Below the pieces are notes generated by a model. The model saw nothing but the letters and a program-made list of their open reading frames with translations. It had not been told where the DNA came from and searched no databases. The position numbers were made by a program, and so were the translations under genes. A stretch of DNA of 64,000 nucleotides from Rhynchopus sp. YZ270_cl-10 (Eukaryota; Euglenozoa; Diplonemea; Diplonemida; Diplonemidae), in assembly GCA_964035575.1 (NCBI GenBank), contig OZ037848.1:1302001-1366000 (forward strand), read 5' to 3'. Positions 30,172 through 42,800 of this stretch are shown piece by piece (positions within the stretch are counted from its first letter, which is position 1; each line of letters starts with the position of its first letter).

Positions 30172-30692
30172 GACTAAGCACGAGAGGCTTGGGTTATTCA
30201 TCTTATAGCACCTGCATCCATTATGTTTGAGATGTCGGTGCTGCCACGAACTTCAGATGTGTGTGCACAGCGAGACACATGCATGTTTCATCTTTTTCCT
30301 TTCTTCTTGTTTTTTGTCACAGAAGCCAGTCCTTTGCTTTTCCTCTCCACATACACACACACACACAAGGCCCTTTATTGGCATGCATGTTCAGTGTTTT
30401 TTGGAAAGGTACGGAAAGCGCAACTGAAGACAACCCAAAAACAAAAGGCTGTCTGTGTGTCATTTTGCAGCGGACCCAAGCGTCAGTCGCAAATGGTGCA
30501 TGGATGTTCATGCCTGTTGTGTTCCTCACCCCTTTTCAAGCATCACCCTCTCCGGGTTGTGCTACTCTAACCTTGCCACGCTTTGTACTTTCCCACCCAC
30601 ACCCATCCCACTCCACCCTCGGGACAGTGCACGAAAGCAAAATACAAGATGTATTTCAGAAAAAAACGTTTTCCCTTTTACATTTTATTGCT
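30172..30692 (+). repeat. 521-bp duplicated block, copy 1, upstream of the giant gene
   Basis: It matches 52524-53045 almost base for base; the only changes I noticed are a substitution and a one-base indel near the 3' end (CAGAAAAAAACG versus CAGAAGAAAAACG). It begins with the dispersed motif GACTAAGCACGAGAGGCTTG and ends CATTTTATTGCT, 187 bp before the giant gene's ATG. It contains a CA microsatellite and no convincing gene. Its position suggests a promoter-bearing segment. Confidence 0.85.
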
Positions 30693-30774
30693 CCCATCCT
30701 CCTTCCCCATGCAACCCAACCCAACCCACATTATTCTACCCTCACCACCAAACCAGAGAAAAAAGAGAAAAGAC

Positions 30775-30806
<32 letters not shown>

Positions 30807-30879
30807 TGAGTGAGAAAAGGAAGCGAAGCGTCAAGCCGAGTGAGTGTCTTGGCCCTTGGAGGGTGGACACGAAGGCGAA

Positions 30880-33800
30880 ATGGTGAGGTCGATGTACATG
30901 CGCGAGGTTGTGCTGCTGTCTGCTGCAGTGGCAAGCCACGCTGCGTGCACAGACTACGGGAACGACGCGACGGCGTGCGGTGCTGACGCGGCGTGTCTGT
31001 GGAGCCCTGTGTGGTACCCTGAGCTGTGCACGGAGGACCCGTGCAGGGCACAGGTGGGTTCGTCGGACTGCGGGACGACGTCTGTGGAGATGCCGGCGAC
31101 GGTGTGCCAGGCGCCGTCTGGGGACCCAGACTTCTGCACGGTGGAGGTGTGCCAGTACGACTTGGCGCTGTCGCCACGGTGCCACGTGAAGAACTGCCTG
31201 TTCTTCTCGCAGGGGACGTGTGGAGGGAGCTGCAAGTGGGAGACGACAGCGGACGTGTCGGACAAGCGCCCAGCAGAGCAGATGAGCTACTGTGTGGAGG
31301 ACCACTGTGTGGGACAGGGGTCGCAGACGGCGTGTGAGGGGCAGAACGGGTGTGCGTGGACAGGCGGGTCCTGTGGGATGACGGACTGTGCGAACCACGC
31401 TGACGAGAAGGACTGCGACCACGACCTGAGGTGCCACTACGACAACGCGGCAGGGTTCTGCAAGACGACGGTGTGTGCACCGACGACAAGCTCGGTTGAC
31501 TGTAAGGCGGACAACGCGTGCATGTGGAACACGGATGACCTGGTTTGTGTGCCGAAGACGTGCGACAAGCACAACCTGCCGACGGTGGACAGGTGTGCGT
31601 GCAGCGACGACCCGGACTGCAAGTGGCACATCGGAGCCTCGGGGAGCTACTGTGTGGACCCTCTGTACGACGCGTGCCCGGACCTGGACATTGCCTTTGT
31701 GCTGGACGGGTCTGGTTCGATGTCGCGTTCCTTCGGAAACCACGCACACGGTTTCTACGGGCTGCTTGAGATCATGCGCGACTGGGTCAAGACTGTGCCG
31801 CTGACGGGGGACGACCACACGATGGGTGCAAACATCGACTCGAAGGGGAAGGGGTTCCGTATCACCTTCATCCAGTTCTCGAAGGCAGACGCTCGCCCGG
31901 ACGAGGACCACCCGACAAACTGCGCCATTGGTTCCTGCACGGACGGACACCTGTCCGGACGGAGAGACGAGCTGAACGGCGACATCACCTGGCACGAGGA
32001 CAACTACCAGTCGCAGTGGACGTACATGCACGAGGCCCTGCAGGACGTGGCGGACAACACGTTCACCGCGTCGCAGAGCCCCGACTGGAGAGAGCACGTG
32101 GTGATCATCATTGCTGACGGAGGTATCACGGACATTGACGGTGACGCGTGCTGCCAGACACGCTGTGGGGACAGACGCTGCGTGGACAGGAACTGGCGGT
32201 CGACGTACCCCGCAGCACTGGAGCAGGCGCAGCAGGACCTGCGTGACGAGAACGTGCAGGTGTTCGGTGTTGTGATGCGCCGGTTCTCGCAGCACACCTT
32301 CCAGGACGACAACGCAGAGGCGAAGCTGACACCGCTTGTGACGGCGCCCTCGGACGAGCACTTCATGAACCTGATGCTGGACGAGATCCAGGACGAGATG
32401 CTGCTGAAGCTGTGCGACCCGAACAGCGTGTTTGGGAAGACGCTCGCAAAGCCTGCTGTGACAAGCGCATGTCCGGCGAAGTCGAAGACAGACTGCGAGG
32501 CGGTGTCGTACTGCGTGTACGACGTGGCACTGGGGTCGTGCACGGAGTCTGTGTGCTTCCCTCTGTGCGACGAGCAGAACTGCATTGCGAACGACGCCTG
32601 CCAGTGGACTGCTGCTGACGGACGGTGTGACCCGAAGCCGCCAGGCTGCACGGCACTGTCGCAGACGGAGTGCAAGAACGACCCGACCTGTCTGTGGGAC
32701 GCTGTGTGGAACAAGGGGGACAACTGCGTGGAGAACCCGTGCATCAAGGTTGACGGGTCGACTGCGTGCAACGGGCACGTGGAGCCGGTGCAGACGTGCA
32801 CAGCAGACCCGACGAACCCCGACAAGTGCGACCTGGAGACGTGCGCATACGACGCGGATACGAACAAGTGCGAGGTGAAGAAGTGTCTTGAGGACGAGGA
32901 CGGGCGCTGCACGGCGAACACCGACTGTGAGTGGGTGAAGCCTGCTGGGTCACCGACAACAACGACACCGTCGACGCTGGTTGGCTACTGTGACGAGAAG
33001 ATCTGCACGACGACGGACCAGGCTACGTGTGACGCAGACCCGCTGTGCAAGTGGGACACTGACAAGTGTGTGACATCGGAGTGCGCAAAGAACAGGAACG
33101 AGAAGGACTGCGACCAGAACCCGAAGTGCCACTGGGACCTGGCGCTGGACCCACAGGGGTGCAAGGAGGAGCCGTGCCAGCTGCTCACAGACACTGCGAC
33201 GTGCACCGGGTCCCCCGACAACTGCATGTGGACGGACACGGACACGTGTGTGCCGAAGAACTGCGACCACTACACAATGAAGTGCGACTGTGAAAACGAC
33301 GCGGACTGTGCCTGGCACCACGGGCCTGGTGGGTCGTACTGCAGCGTGCCGCGCTACAGCAACTGCCCGGACCTGGACATTGCCTTTGTGCTGGACGGGT
33401 CTGGTTCGATGTCGCGTTCCTTCGGGTCGCACTCACACGGGTTCTACGGGCTGCTTGAGATCATGCGCGACTGGGTCAAGGACGTGCCGCTGACGGGGGA
33501 CGACCACACGAAGGGTGCAAACATCGACTCAAAGGACGCTGGGTTCCGTATCACCTTCATCCAGTTCTCGAAGGCAGACGCGACGCCCGCAGAGGACCAC
33601 CCGACAAACTGCCCCATTGGTTCCTGCACGGCGGGACACCTGTCGGGACTGAGGGAGGAGCTGAACGGCGACATCACCTGGCACGAGGACAACTACCAGT
33701 CGCAGTGGACGTACCTGCACGCAGCCCTGCAGGACGTGGCAGACAACACGTTCACCGCGTCGCAGAGCCCGTCGTGGAGAGACCACGTGGTGATCATCAT

Positions 33801-36800
33801 TGCTGACGGAGGTATCACGGACAACGACGGTGACGCGTGCTGCTCGTGGGCGTGTGGGGACAGACGCTGCATTGACAGCCAGCACAGGGACGAGTACAAG
33901 GGGATGCTTGTGACGGCGCAGCAGGACCTGCGTGACGAGAACGTGCAGGTGTTCGGTGTTGTGATGCGCCGGTACTCGCAGCACACCTTCCAGGACGACA
34001 ACGCAGAGGCGAAGCTGACACCGCTTGTGACGGAGCCGTCGGCCGACCACTTCATGAACCTGATGCTGGACGAGATCAAGGACGAGATGCTGATGAAGCT
34101 GTGCGACCCCGACAGCGTGTTTGGGCAGGTGCTTGTGGCGAAGGAGCCCGAGTGCGTTGGGAACCTTGCGGAGGCCGAGTGCACGGCGGACAAGGCCTGT
34201 GTGTGGGACACCACTGTGTGCAAGAACTCTGAGTGCTACCCACACTGCGACGAGCAGACGTGTGTGACGAACCCGGCGTGCGCGTGGAACAACGGCCAGT
34301 GCGAGGAGGACCCCGGGTGTGTGAAGCACACCGACTCGACGGCCTGCAAGAACGACCCGAAGTGTCTGTGGGACGCTGTGTGGAAGAAGGGGGACAACTG
34401 CGTGGACAACCCGTGTGTCGATGTGGCAAAGGACGACTGTGCTGCGGTGGGTGCGACTGTGGACCCGTGCACACCGCCGAATGGGGACCCGGACTTCTGC
34501 AAGCTGGATGTGTGCCACGTTACGACGGGCGACGTCTGCGAGGTGAAGAAGTGTCTTGAGGACGAGGACGGGCGCTGCACGACGAACACCGACTGTGAGT
34601 GGGTGCCGGCGAACCCGCTTCCGACGAACCCACCGACGTCAACGACTGTGGGCTACTGTGACGAGAAGCTGTGCACGACGACGGACCAGGCTAAGTGTGA
34701 CGCAGACCCGCTGTGCAAGTGGGACACTGACAAGTGTGTGGAGACGCCCTGTGCGCAGCACAAGAATGAGAAGGACTGCGACCAGGACGGGACATGCGGC
34801 TGGGTTGCGACGCAGGACCCGCAGGTGTGCGTGGAGCACGAGTGCGCGGTGCACGACAGCACGGTGCCGTGCGAGGCGGACGACAACTGCATGTGGGCGA
34901 ACGTGCTGGGCAAGGACCAGTGTGTGCCGAAGACGTGCGAGAAGTACGACTTCAAGTGCGACTGCGAGAAGGACGCAGACTGCAAGTGGCACCACGGACA
35001 GGGGAGCGCGCAGTGTGTTGCGACTGCGTACGACACGTGCCCGGACCTGGACATTGCCTTTGTGCTGGACGGGTCTGGTTCGATGTCGCGTTCCTTCGGG
35101 TCGCACGCACACGGGTTCTACGGGATGCTTGAGATCATGCGTGACTGGGTCAAGGACGTGCCGCTGACGGGGGACGACCACACGATGGGTGCTACGATCA
35201 CCTCGAAGGGGAAGGGGTTCCGTGTGACCTTCATCCAGTTCTCGATGGCAGACGCAACAGCCTCAGACGACCACCCGACAAACTGCCCCATTGGTTCCTG
35301 CACGGACGGACACCTGTCGGGACGGAGAGACGAGCTGAACGGCGACATCACCTGGCACGAGGACAACTACCAGTCGCAGTGGACATACCTGCACGCAGCC
35401 CTGCAGGACGTGGCAGACAACACGTTCACCGCGTCGCAGAGCCCGTCGTGGAGAGAGCACGCCGTGATCATCATTGCTGACGGCGGGCTGACAGACTACG
35501 ACGGTGACGCGTGCTGCCAGACACGCTGTGGGGACAGACGCTGCGTGGACAGAAGCTTCAAGTCGACGTACCCGGCGATGCTGGACGCTGCGCAGGGAGA
35601 CCTGCGTTCTGAGGACGTCATGGTGCTTGGAGTGGTGATCCGCCGGTTCTCGCAGCACACCTTCCAGGACGACAACGCAGAGGCGAAGCTGTCGCCGCTT
35701 GTGACGGCGCCGACGAGCGACCACTTCATGAACGTGATGCTGGACGAGCTGAAGGAGGCGGTGCTGATGAAGCTGTGCGACGACACATCGAAGTTTGGGC
35801 AGGCTCTGACACGGGCGACAGGCTGCCCGCAGTTCACCAACGAGCAGGACTGCAAGCTTGACAAGGCGTGTGCGTGGGGGGCGACGACGGCGGGTGTGTG
35901 TGGGGACTCTGAGTGCTACGCAAACTGCGAGGAGCTGGACTGCACACAGAACCCGAAGTGCCAGTACGACCCCACGAACAAGATCTGCACGGAGAAGGAG
36001 ACGTGCGCGGACAAGGACGTGGCGGACTGCAAGGACGACAAGAACTGCCTGTGGGACGTTGTGTGGGGGAAGGACACCTGTGTCGACAACCCGTGTGTGG
36101 ACCCGGCGGACGAGGACGCATGCCACGACGTCACCACGACTGTGCCGAACCCGTGCACACCGCCTGCAGGCAACCCCGACTACTGCGACCTGGACGTGTG
36201 TCTGTTTGACAAGACCGGGGACCTGTGCGAGGTGCAGAAGTGTCTGCACGACGACCAGGTCAAGTGTGAGTTGGAGGACGACTGTGAGTGGAACCCGCCT
36301 TCGACGGTGCCACTTCCGACGGGCCCGCCGTCGACACTGATTTCCTGGTGCAAGCCGAAGGAGTGTGTGCACACGACCCAGGACCTGTGTCTCGCAGACG
36401 ACGTGTGTGAGTGGAACAACGGTGTGTGCATTGAGGACGAGTGTGTGAAGCTTCCCGATGAGAAGGAGTGCGACGCGAACCCGAAGTGCCACATGGACAC
36501 GTCGACGGTGCCGGAGAAGTGCAAGAAGACGGAGTGTGCGAAGTGGGACACACAGGTGCCCTGCAACAACGACACGAAGTGCATGTTCAACGACGACAAC
36601 GTGTGTGTGCCGAAGACATGTGAGAAGCACGGGGCACGGTGCGACTGCCAGGAGGACCCCGACTGTGCCTGGCACCACGCCGGTGCGCTGTCTGCGTGCA
36701 CGTCGCCGCACTTTGACGCGTGCCCGGACATGGACATTGCCTTCCTCCTTGACGGGTCTGGTTCGATGCAGCGCAGGTTTGGTGCACACGCACACGGCTT

Positions 36801-39800
36801 CTACGGGATGATTGAGATGATGCGTGACTGGGTCAAGACTGTGCCGCTGACGGGGGACGACCACACTGTGGGTGCAACCATCCCGCAGAACACACCCGGA
36901 ATGCGTGTGACCTTCATCCAGTTCTCGAAGGCGGACGCTCGCCCGGACGAGGACCACCCGACGAACTGCGCCATCGGTGCCTGCACGGACGGGCTGCTCT
37001 CGGGCCTCCGCGAGGAGCTGTTTGGGGACCTGGACTGGCACGAGGCAAACTACCAGTCGCAGTGGACGTACCTGCACGACGCACTGAACGACGTGGCAGA
37101 CCACACCTTCCTTGCGTCGCAGAGCCCGCCGTACAGAACCCACGTTGTTGTGATCATTGCGGACGGAGGGCTGACGGACTACGACGGTGACGCGTGCTCG
37201 AACGGGTGCGGGAACTGGAACGGGAAGGACAGGAGCTGGCAGGCGCGTTACAAGGACTCGCTGCTGGAGGGCCAGCAGAAGCTGCGTGACGAGGACGTTA
37301 CTGTGTTCGGTGTGGTTGTGCGCCGCTACGCTGCACACACGTTTGCGGACGAGAACGCGGAGGTGAAGCTGAAGCCGCTGATCAGCGACCCGCGTGACGA
37401 GCACTTCATGAACGTGGAGATGGACAACCTGAAGATTGAGGTGCTGGACCAGCTGTGCGAGAAGTCGAGCACGTTTGGGAAGATCATTGCGAAGACGCTT
37501 GCGACGTGCGCAGACCTTGTGGGGCAGGCGGCGTGCGAGGGTGACGACGGCTGTGTGTGGGCGGACCCCACATGCAGCAAGTCGGTGTGCTACGACCTGT
37601 GCACGGAGGAGAAGTGCGACACGAACCCGCTCTGCACGTGGACCGGGCCAAACGCCCCGGATGAGTGCACGCTGATCCCGCTGACACCGGTGCCGCCGAC
37701 GCCGGCACCAGCAACGCTTGCGCCACCGACACCTGTGCCGTCGACAGCGGCACCGCCAACACAGCCGCCAGCAACGTCTGCGCCGCCAACACCTGCACCG
37801 CCAACAGACGTGCCCGAGACACCGGCACCGCCGACGATTGCACCGACCGCTGTGCCGACACCGGCGCCGCCTGTGGACGAGTGTGCGGATGCGGCGACGA
37901 AGAAGGTGTGCGAGGATGCGGGACAGACGTGTGTGGACCCGGACCAGCAGAACGCAGGGGACTGGAAGTGTGTGTGCCCGCCACCGAGCACGGCGTCGCT
38001 TGTGGGGGCGGCTGCGCAGGACTGCATGTTTGACGAGTGCAGCCTGTACAGCATGACGTGCCAGGCTGTGGGGCAGACGTGTGTGGACCCGGAGAAGGAG
38101 AAGCCGGACTCGTGGAAGTGCGAGTGTGTGCCGCCGCAGACGGGGACGTCGGTGGTCGGGAACTCTGCCATCTGCAAGGACCCGCCGGGCGACTGTGAGA
38201 CGCTGGGAGACATCTGCCACACTGCGGGGCAGTCGTGCACGACAGGGACGGCGCACGACCAGAAGGTTGTGTGCGAGTGCATTCCGCCGGCAACGGGGAC
38301 ACCCGGGCAGCACGTGCCTGCGGTGTGCGAGCTGGACGAGTGTGTCGCTGTGTGCCCGACGTGCGCGCAGACAGACTCGTCGCCGAAAAACAAGTGCGAA
38401 GAGGCGGGACAGGACTGCGAGGACCTGGGCCTGGGACACCTGAGCCTCGGGGACTGGCAGTGCAAGTGCAGAACGCCGTACACCGGGACGCAGGTGACGG
38501 CACCTGCAGTGTGTGAGCTGGACGAGTGCAAGGCTGTGTGCCCGACGTGTGCGAGCACGGCACAGGGGGCGCAGAACCTCTGCGAGGAGAAGGGGCAGAC
38601 GTGTGTGGAGAAGAGCCTGACGACGGTGAGCGACTGGGAGTGCCACTGCGTGGACCCGAAGGTGGGGACGGCACTGACGGCTGTTGCGGACTGCGAGGAG
38701 GACGAGTGCAGGACGCGGGAGCAGATCTGTGTGCAGGCCGGGCAGGCGTGTGTGGATGCGGACCACAAGGCTGCGGGGTCGTGGGAGTGTGTGTGCCCGC
38801 CGCCGTCGAACTCGACACAGGTTGCTGGTGCGGCGGTGTGCGAGGTGGACGAGTGCACGCTGGCGGACATCAAGAAGGTGTGCGAAGACAGCCACCAGGT
38901 CTGTGTGGACACGGACATCACGTCGCTCGGAAACTGGGAGTGCCACTGCGTGGCGCCTGCACACGGAACTGCGCCGCAGCACGCGGTGGCGTCGTGCTCG
39001 CTGGACGAGTGTGCGGTGAAGTGCCCGACGTGTGCCGACAAGGACAACGGGGGCGGGAACGTGTGCACAGCTGCAGGGCAGCTCTGCGAGGACCCGCAGC
39101 CGACACACACAAACCTGAACGACTGGCTCTGCAAGTGCCCGCCGCCAAGCACAAAGACGGCAGTGACGACGACTGTGGCAGATTGTCGGGACGGGTTTGA
39201 CGAGTGTGTGGAGCGGTCGGACGCTGTGCAGTGCAAGCACACCCCGCGGTACTCGCTGGACGGGTGTCTGTGCCAGTGTGGGTGGACGAGCGACGAGTAC
39301 AAGCAGACGGAGCCGTGCACGGACGGGTGCTGCAACCCGATGCACGAGAAGTCGTCGTGGTGCCTTGTGGACACGACGGACGACTACAACCTGAACAAGC
39401 CGCACTGCCTTGCGGCGTCGAAGCAGTTCTGTCTGTCTGCGGGCCAGGTCCCGGCTGACGGGGGCAGGCCGCTGCGCGACCCGATTCCGGGGGTCCCGAA
39501 CGGGCAGACGAACGTGTGCACGGATGTGGGACAGAAGTGTGTGGACCCGGACGAGAAGACGGAGAAGGACTGGTGGTGTGAGTGCGTGCTCCCGAAGAGC
39601 GGGCCGAAGGGTCTGCAGAGCCCTGCGGTGTGTGAGGAGGACGAGTGCGTGACGCACGGGGCTGTGTGCACGAACGCTGGACAGAAGTGTGTTGACGCGG
39701 ACCACAGTGCGATGATGAACTGGGAGTGCGAGTGTGTTGTGGGCCCCCCGAAGACGGGTGCGCAGGGCGTTGCGGTGTGCGAGATTGACGAGTGCATTGA

Positions 39801-42800
39801 GATCTGCCCGACGTGTGCGACCGACAACGGGACGACTGTGTGCGCAGAGGCGGGGCAGACCTGTGCAGACCCGAGCACGGCTGGGACAAGCCTGAGCGAC
39901 TGGACGTGCACATGCCCGCCGCCGAGCCAGGGCACCGCTGTCGGCGGCCCTGTGGCGAAGTGTCTGCTGGACGAGTGCGCGGAGCCGCCCCCAGGTGTGC
40001 CCTGCGCAACGTGTGCGAAGGGGGCGTGTGAGGACCAGACGTGCGAGGACCCGGACCAGTCGCCGACGTCGGTGAACGACTGGCGCTGCGTGTGTCTGCC
40101 GCCGTCGAACACGGTGGCGATTGGGAACCGTGCGACGTGCGAGATTGACGAGTGCGACGGGAAGGTGTGCGCGCTGGGGCAGCACTGCTACGACCCCGAC
40201 CTGACTGCGCCGGACACGTGGCAGTGCGAGTGTGTCGCGCCTGCGACCGGGACCCAGCTTATGGGGAACGCGACGTGTGAGGAGGACGAGTGCCAGGAGC
40301 ACGAGGAGGTGTGCATGCGTGCCGGGCAGTCGTGCACGGACCCGAACAAGCAGGTGCACGACAACTGGCTGTGCGAGTGCATTGCGCCGGACCTGGGTTT
40401 GCCCGGGGCGCAGAAGCCCGCAGAGTGCAAGCCGTCGGAGGAGTGCAAGGACAACACCCTGTGCAGTGGTGCCGGACAGCACTGTGTGGACCCGAACGCA
40501 GCGGTGCTGGACGACTGGGAGTGCCAGTGCATTGCGCCGCTGACGGGGACGCCTGTGACAGGGGGGGTCGCAGACTGCACGATTGACGAGTGCCTGGAGG
40601 TGTGCCCGACGTGCGCAAGGCAGACGGGGGCGGCAACGAAATTGTGCGAGCTGCACGGGCAGACGTGTGAGGAGCCGGACACGAAGACGCTGAACGACTG
40701 GCGCTGTGTTTGTGGGCTGCCTGCGACGGGCACCCCTGGGGTGACGGCACCCGCAAACTGCCTTTTGGACGAGTGTGTGGCGACCTGCGACAGCTGTGCG
40801 ATGAACACGTGCTCGGACAAGGGACAGCTGTGCGAGGACCCGAACACGGACCCGAAGTACAAGCGCGACTGGCTGTGCAAGTGCGCCCCGCCGTCGACGA
40901 ACACGATGACCGCGGGGGCGGTGGAAACGTGCATGTACGACGAGTGCAGCGCACCGGGGAACCAGGACGTGTGCGGGACGGGCCAGCTGTGTGTGGACAC
41001 GAACCAGGGTGAGGAGGGGACCTGGGAGTGCTCGTGCCCGGCACCGTACAGTGGGTCGGCGGCACAGGCGGCTGTTGGGAAGTGCTCGCTGAACGAGTGC
41101 ACAACGAAGTGCAGCGGGTGTGCGGACAAGGACAACGGCCAGGGGAACGTGTGCACACAGCAGGACCAGACCTGCGTGGACCCGGACATCCACAACGACG
41201 GGGACTGGTACTGCGAGTGCAAGGTGGGGACTGGGCTGGCTGTCGGGAAGCCCGTTGTGCTGTGCGTGCTTGACGAGTGTGCTGTGGCGTGCCCGACGTG
41301 TGCGGACACCGGAGGCGGGAACCTGTGCACGAAGGAGGGACAGACGTGCAAGGACGTGAACACTGCGGCAGACTCGAAGGGGGACTGGGAGTGCCGCTGC
41401 CCGCCGCCGTTTGAGGAGAAGTTTGTGAAGGCTGGGCTGGCGGTGTGCAGTGTCGACGAGTGTGCCGAAATGCTGGGCGGGAAGGTGAACGGGGCTGTGT
41501 GTGTGGACAACGGGCAGCTGTGCCACGACTCGCACCTCGACACGCTGAACGACTTTGACTGCGTGTGCCCGCCGCCGCGCCACGGAACGAAGACGGGGGC
41601 GCCTGCAGAGTGTGTGAAGGACGAGTGCCTGCTGCACGAGGATGTGTGCAAGGGGGCAAACCAGACCTGTCTGGACATCGACACCCAGGTGGACAACAAC
41701 TGGGAGTGCCTGTGCGCGCCGCCGTCGTCGAGCACGCAGCTGATGGGGGCCGCTGTGTGCGAGGTGGACGAGTGTGTGGAGAACAGGCGCATCTGCGAGG
41801 GTGCGTCGCCGCCGCAGGAGTGTGTCGACGTGGACCGCACCCGCGAGAACGACTGGGAGTGCAGGTGCCTGACGCCGGCGTCGGGCACTGCTGTGGGTGC
41901 TGCTGCGTCGTGTGTGCTTGACGAGTGCGTGGCGACATGCGCGACGTGTGAGAAGGACCTGTGCACGGGGGCGGGACAGACCTGTGTGGACCCGAACACA
42001 GCGTTTGGGAGCCAGAACGACTGGGAGTGTGTGTGCCCGGCGCCGTCGTCTGTGACTGCAAAGGCGTCTGTGGCGGAGTGCCCTGTCGACGAGTGCGTGG
42101 GACACGGCTACGTGTGCCAGGCCGCACACCAGACGTGCGTGGACCCGGACCACGGGGCGGCAAGCCTTGGCGACTGGGAGTGCCACTGCCTGACGCCTGA
42201 GACAGGGGCGGCGATTGCAGGCGTGGCGTCGTGCAGTCTGGACGAGTGCATGAACCACGGACACGTGTGCACAGGACACGGGCAGACCTGTGTCGACCCC
42301 GACAAGAGTGCGGACGTGCTGCACGACTGGGAGTGCCACTGCGAGCCCCCGGCGACGCAGATGGCAGTGGCGGCGGCAGCGGAGTGCGTGCACGAGGGGG
42401 AGTGCAAGGACCCTGTGAAGGCTGGTGTCTGCGAGAGCCGTGGGCAGATCTGCGAGGACCCGGACATGGCGATCCTGGACGACTGGCGCTGCCTGTGCAC
42501 GCCGCCGAGCCACGGTCTGCTGAAGGTTGCAGGGCCGGCGTTCTGCATCCTCGACGAGTGTGTGGACTCGTGTTCGACGTGCGCGAAGGACGTGTGCAAG
42601 GCAGCGGGACAGACGTGCGTGGACGAGAACAAGGACCCTGTGCTTGGGCTGAACACATGGGAGTGCAGGTGCATTGCGCCCTCGTCTGGGTCGAAGGTCG
42701 CGGGTGCGGCGGTGTGTGTGGAGGACGAGTGCTCGTCGCACGCATCCACCTGCACGGGTGCGGGACAGGACTGCGTCGACCCGTCGACAACGACGAAGGG

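Noticed and set aside
30141-30200. Hammerhead-ribozyme core CTGATGA at the end of the Penelope-like element
   Set aside because: Penelope-like elements often carry hammerheads, but I find no partner GAAA box with pairing stems at the right distance, so a chance match is more likely.
30844-30879. Upstream in-frame extension of the giant gene from a GTG codon
   Set aside because: There is no ATG. The first ATG at 30880 begins a standard signal peptide, and the extra residues would mask it.
35263-42741. A 2,492-codon open frame on the minus strand, plus several others of 200-1,500 codons, under the giant gene
   Set aside because: They are shadows. The sense gene almost never uses Leu TTA/CTA or Ser TCA codons, so the antisense frames lack stops. 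Their products are Arg/Val/His/Leu-rich with no domain, while the + frame has signal peptide, vWA and EGF patterns.
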